Positions 4,879 through 7,191 of a DNA stretch of 7,191 nucleotides are shown piece after piece. Both the position numbers and the translations under genes were made by a program. A model generated the notes under the pieces. The model did no database searches. It was not told the origin of the DNA and worked only from the letters and a program-made list of their open reading frames with translations. The stretch's first letter is position 1. Each line of letters starts with the position of its first letter. This stretch comes from Gammaproteobacteria bacterium (GTDB lineage: Bacteria; Pseudomonadota; Gammaproteobacteria; Steroidobacterales; JABDKV01), in the NCBI GenBank assembly GCA_029862285.1, contig JAOTXR010000100.1, forward strand, positions 1 through 7,191, given 5' to 3'.

Positions 4879-7191
4879 ATGAGTAGCGCACCAAGTATTT
4901 ACTCCAGCTTGATTCTGACAATCCTTATTGCAGTACTCGGTACCGGTTGCGCCGACGATGCCACCAGGATAGAGCGCGCGAAAGAACACAAGGCGCAGGC
5001 CGAATACCGGGCCGCAACAATCGAGCTGAAGAACATCCTGCGACTCGATCCGGACAACACCGAGGCCCGGACGCTGCTGGGGCAAATAGCCCTGCTCAAC
5101 GGGGATGCCGCAACAGCAATCAAAGAGCTGCGCCGGGCACGGGAATTGGGCGCAGGACCCGACCTGTACGCGGTGGATCTTGCCCGTGCATTGTTGCGCG
5201 AGGGGCGCTACCAGGAAGTTGTCAGCCTCAGTCCCGATTTGTTGTCCAATACTGAAAATCGGGCCGCGTTGCTGGCATTGATCGGCAGGGCCAAACTCGA
5301 ACAGGACGATCAACAGGCCGCCAGTCAGAATTTTGCCGCGGCACTGGAACTGGTTCCCGATCAATCAGACGCCTTGATCGGCAAGGCCAAGTTGGCAGAG
5401 GGACAGGGCGATATAGCGGCCGCCGAATCCAGCCTGACGCAGATGCTGCAGGCTAGCCCGAATGATCACCAGGGCCTCGCCGCGCTGGCGCGCGTGCAGT
5501 ATTCGAAAGGCGACCATGTTCAGGCCGAGCAGAATTTCAAAAAAGCGCTCGACGCCATAAAGGGGACGGGACGAGCGCACGAGCGCCTGATGTACATGTC
5601 CGGTTTGCTCGATGCGCAGCTTGCACAGGGTAAGTTCACCGACGCACAGGCCGTGGGCTCCAACATGATCAGAGTGACGTCGGAGCATCCGGTGGCATTG
5701 TTGCAGGCGGCGCGGGCCGATTTCGCCGCGAAAAATTATGACGGTGCGATCGAAAAGGCCGAACGAATCATTACCACGCTGCCGACTGCCGAACCGCCAA
5801 GAATGGTGCTGGCCGCGGCGGCCATTGCAAAACGCAATACCACGCTGGCGGCAACGCACCTGCAGGCGGCAATCAACATCAACCCGGAAAACGAAATTGC
5901 TCGAAAACTGCTGGCGCAGTTGCGCATGCAGTTGGGTGACCCGGATGAGGCACTGGAAGTATTGCAGCCGCTGATGGCTGCCGGAACCACTGACGCCCAG
6001 GTTCTGGCGATGGCCGGTACGGCCTCAATACGTACAGGCAAGACCGAGATTGGCGTTGAATTGGTACAGCGCGGCATGGAAATGGGTGTAGATGATCCGG
6101 CAGTCGCATTGCAGGCTGCTGCCAATTTTCTTACCGCAGGAGAACTCGATCGAGCGATCGAGGTACTCGAGAGCCTGCCCGAGGCCGATCGTGTCACGCA
6201 GCGCGAACTGCTGCTGATACTGGCGTTGACAAAGAAAGGCGATATTGAGGGCGCAAGGACAATGGCTCAGGCAATCGTCGATGCGAGCCCCGAATTGGGA
6301 GAATCGCATCGTCTAATGGCCGCGTTTCACCTCTCGATCGATGAATCTGACCAGGCGCGTGCGTCGCTCGAGAAGGCGTTGCAGTTAAATCCCGACGATA
6401 CCCATTCAATAATGAGCCTGGCGAGGCTCGATATTACAGAGCAACACCCGGAACGGGCGCAAGCACGATTCAATGACGTGCTGAAACGCCGGCCAGGCGA
6501 TCTCTTCGCGTTGACTGCCCTTGCCGAATTGGCAGAGCAGCGTGGTGCTATTGATGAAGGTGTTGCATTGCTGGAGCAGGCACGTGAAGCCAACCCCGAA
6601 TCGTTGGTGCCGATACTGACGCTGGGGAGGTACTACCTGCGTACCGGTCAACTGCCGTTGGCCGAGGAACGTGCCAATCAGGCGGTGCGTGTCTCCAGGT
6701 CCAACGGTCAATCGCAAATGCTGTTGGGAATGGTGATGATCGAGGATGGACGATCCTCGGAAGCGATCGGACATCTTGAGCGTGCAATCGCCGCGGCGCC
6801 GGATCTTGGCGCGGCACACTATCATCTAGGTCGTGCGCAGTTGGACTCTGGCCTTGAAGAGGCGGGCTATAAGTCACTCAGGCGAGCAATAGAAGTGAGC
6901 CCCGAGGATTTCCGGGCTCGTGCGGCGCTGGCGGCCGCTGAAACAAAGCGCGGCGATTTCGGCGCTGCCCTCGCCGTGGTAGACGGGTTGATTAGCGATT
7001 ATCCGGACCGTAAAGAACCCCTTGTACTCAAAGCCAACATCCAGGTGGCGCGCAAAGACCTGCCGGCGGCTTTGGAATTGTACGAACAGGCAGCAAAAAT
7101 CGAGCCGAGTCGCGAGTTAGCTGCAAGACGATTCGAAATCAAGCGGCAGCTGGGCATGCCCCAAGCCTGGACAGAATTGGAGGAATGGGTC
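4879..7191 (+). CDS. prsT: PrsT-like TPR lipoprotein of the PEP-CTERM/exosortase type, 3' end missing
   Basis: The frame stays open for 771 codons to the right edge with no stop, so the gene continues outside. Residues 1-24 form a lipoprotein-type signal: hydrophobic core SLILTILIAVL, then GTGC with Cys24 as the probable lipidated residue. Glycine instead of leucine at -3 and the lack of an N-terminal positive charge are atypical. From about residue 31 the protein is almost entirely TPR repeats; the first ones read AEYRAATIELKNILRLDPDN and TEARTLLGQIALLNGDAATA. This opening and the many LxPxxxxA-type repeats match the PEP-CTERM system TPR-repeat lipoprotein PrsT (family TIGR02917), usually about 900 residues, so roughly 130 residues would be missing. 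PrsT accompanies XrtA exosortase and exopolysaccharide genes; its biochemical role is not established. Long generic TPR proteins can look similar. It diverges from the HEXXH gene. Confidence 0.72.
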   Translation, partial: MSSAPSIYSSLILTILIAVLGTGCADDATRIERAKEHKAQAEYRAATIELKNILRLDPDNTEARTLLGQIALLNGDAATAIKELRRARELGAGPDLYAVDLARALLREGRYQEVVSLSPDLLSNTENRAALLALIGRAKLEQDDQQAASQNFAAALELVPDQSDALIGKAKLAEGQGDIAAAESSLTQMLQASPNDHQGLAALARVQYSKGDHVQAEQNFKKALDAIKGTGRAHERLMYMSGLLDAQLAQGKFTDAQAVGSNMIRVTSEHPVALLQAARADFAAKNYDGAIEKAERIITTLPTAEPPRMVLAAAAIAKRNTTLAATHLQAAININPENEIARKLLAQLRMQLGDPDEALEVLQPLMAAGTTDAQVLAMAGTASIRTGKTEIGVELVQRGMEMGVDDPAVALQAAANFLTAGELDRAIEVLESLPEADRVTQRELLLILALTKKGDIEGARTMAQAIVDASPELGESHRLMAAFHLSIDESDQARASLEKALQLNPDDTHSIMSLARLDITEQHPERAQARFNDVLKRRPGDLFALTALAELAEQRGAIDEGVALLEQAREANPESLVPILTLGRYYLRTGQLPLAEERANQAVRVSRSNGQSQMLLGMVMIEDGRSSEAIGHLERAIAAAPDLGAAHYHLGRAQLDSGLEEAGYKSLRRAIEVSPEDFRARAALAAAETKRGDFGAALAVVDGLISDYPDRKEPLVLKANIQVARKDLPAALELYEQAAKIEPSRELAARRFEIKRQLGMPQAWTELEEWV

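Noticed and set aside
4759..6825. Several long minus-strand frames opposite the PrsT-like gene
   Set aside because: They cover the codons of a continuous TPR protein, resemble no family, and arise from its regular codon use.
4879..7191. Nucleotide-level repeat array in the PrsT-like gene
   Set aside because: The periodicity is at protein level (degenerate TPRs); I saw no conserved DNA repeat units.

Overview
The window looks like chromosomal DNA of a moderately GC-rich Gram-negative bacterium. It carries lipoprotein signals, an exported TonB C-terminal-type domain, a membrane-anchored TolB/FlgO-like TPR protein of a kind common in Gammaproteobacteria, and a PrsT-like TPR lipoprotein. A free-living, possibly marine or sediment gammaproteobacterium fits best, but that is inferred from protein style and not from any marker gene. 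I see no rRNA, tRNA, CRISPR array, transposase or phage gene.

Left part (1-1820): the 3' end of a coiled-coil gene of unknown function enters from the left on the + strand. It meets, tail to tail with 2 bp between the stop codons, a two-gene minus-strand unit: a lipoprotein with a peroxiredoxin-like fold (1736 to 1053), followed 11 bp later by a rhomboid intramembrane serine protease (1041 to 370). An 83-bp divergent spacer with a 6-bp-arm dyad separates this unit from the next gene.

Middle part (1820-4737): a 520-residue protein with two N-terminal membrane helices, a TolB/FlgO-like domain and TPRs. Then comes a weak terminator-like hairpin and a good sigma70-like promoter, whose leader holds a 12-bp direct repeat. 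This precedes a small exported TonB C-terminal-domain protein. Next is a 79-residue orphan with a strong ribosome binding site and a consensus -10 lying inside a perfect 8-bp-arm dyad. It converges on a minus-strand HEXXH metallopeptidase-like gene.

Right part (4738-7191): a 141-bp divergent spacer, then a long gene open to the right edge. It encodes a TPR lipoprotein resembling PrsT of PEP-CTERM/exosortase systems. It has no stop codon inside the window.

The genes do not form one obvious pathway, but most act at the cell envelope: a rhomboid protease, a lipid-anchored redox protein, a membrane TPR protein, an exported TonB-like domain and a TPR lipoprotein. The clearest link to a larger system is the PrsT-like gene, which predicts exosortase and exopolysaccharide genes nearby. 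No wholly new multi-gene system is demonstrable from this window alone.
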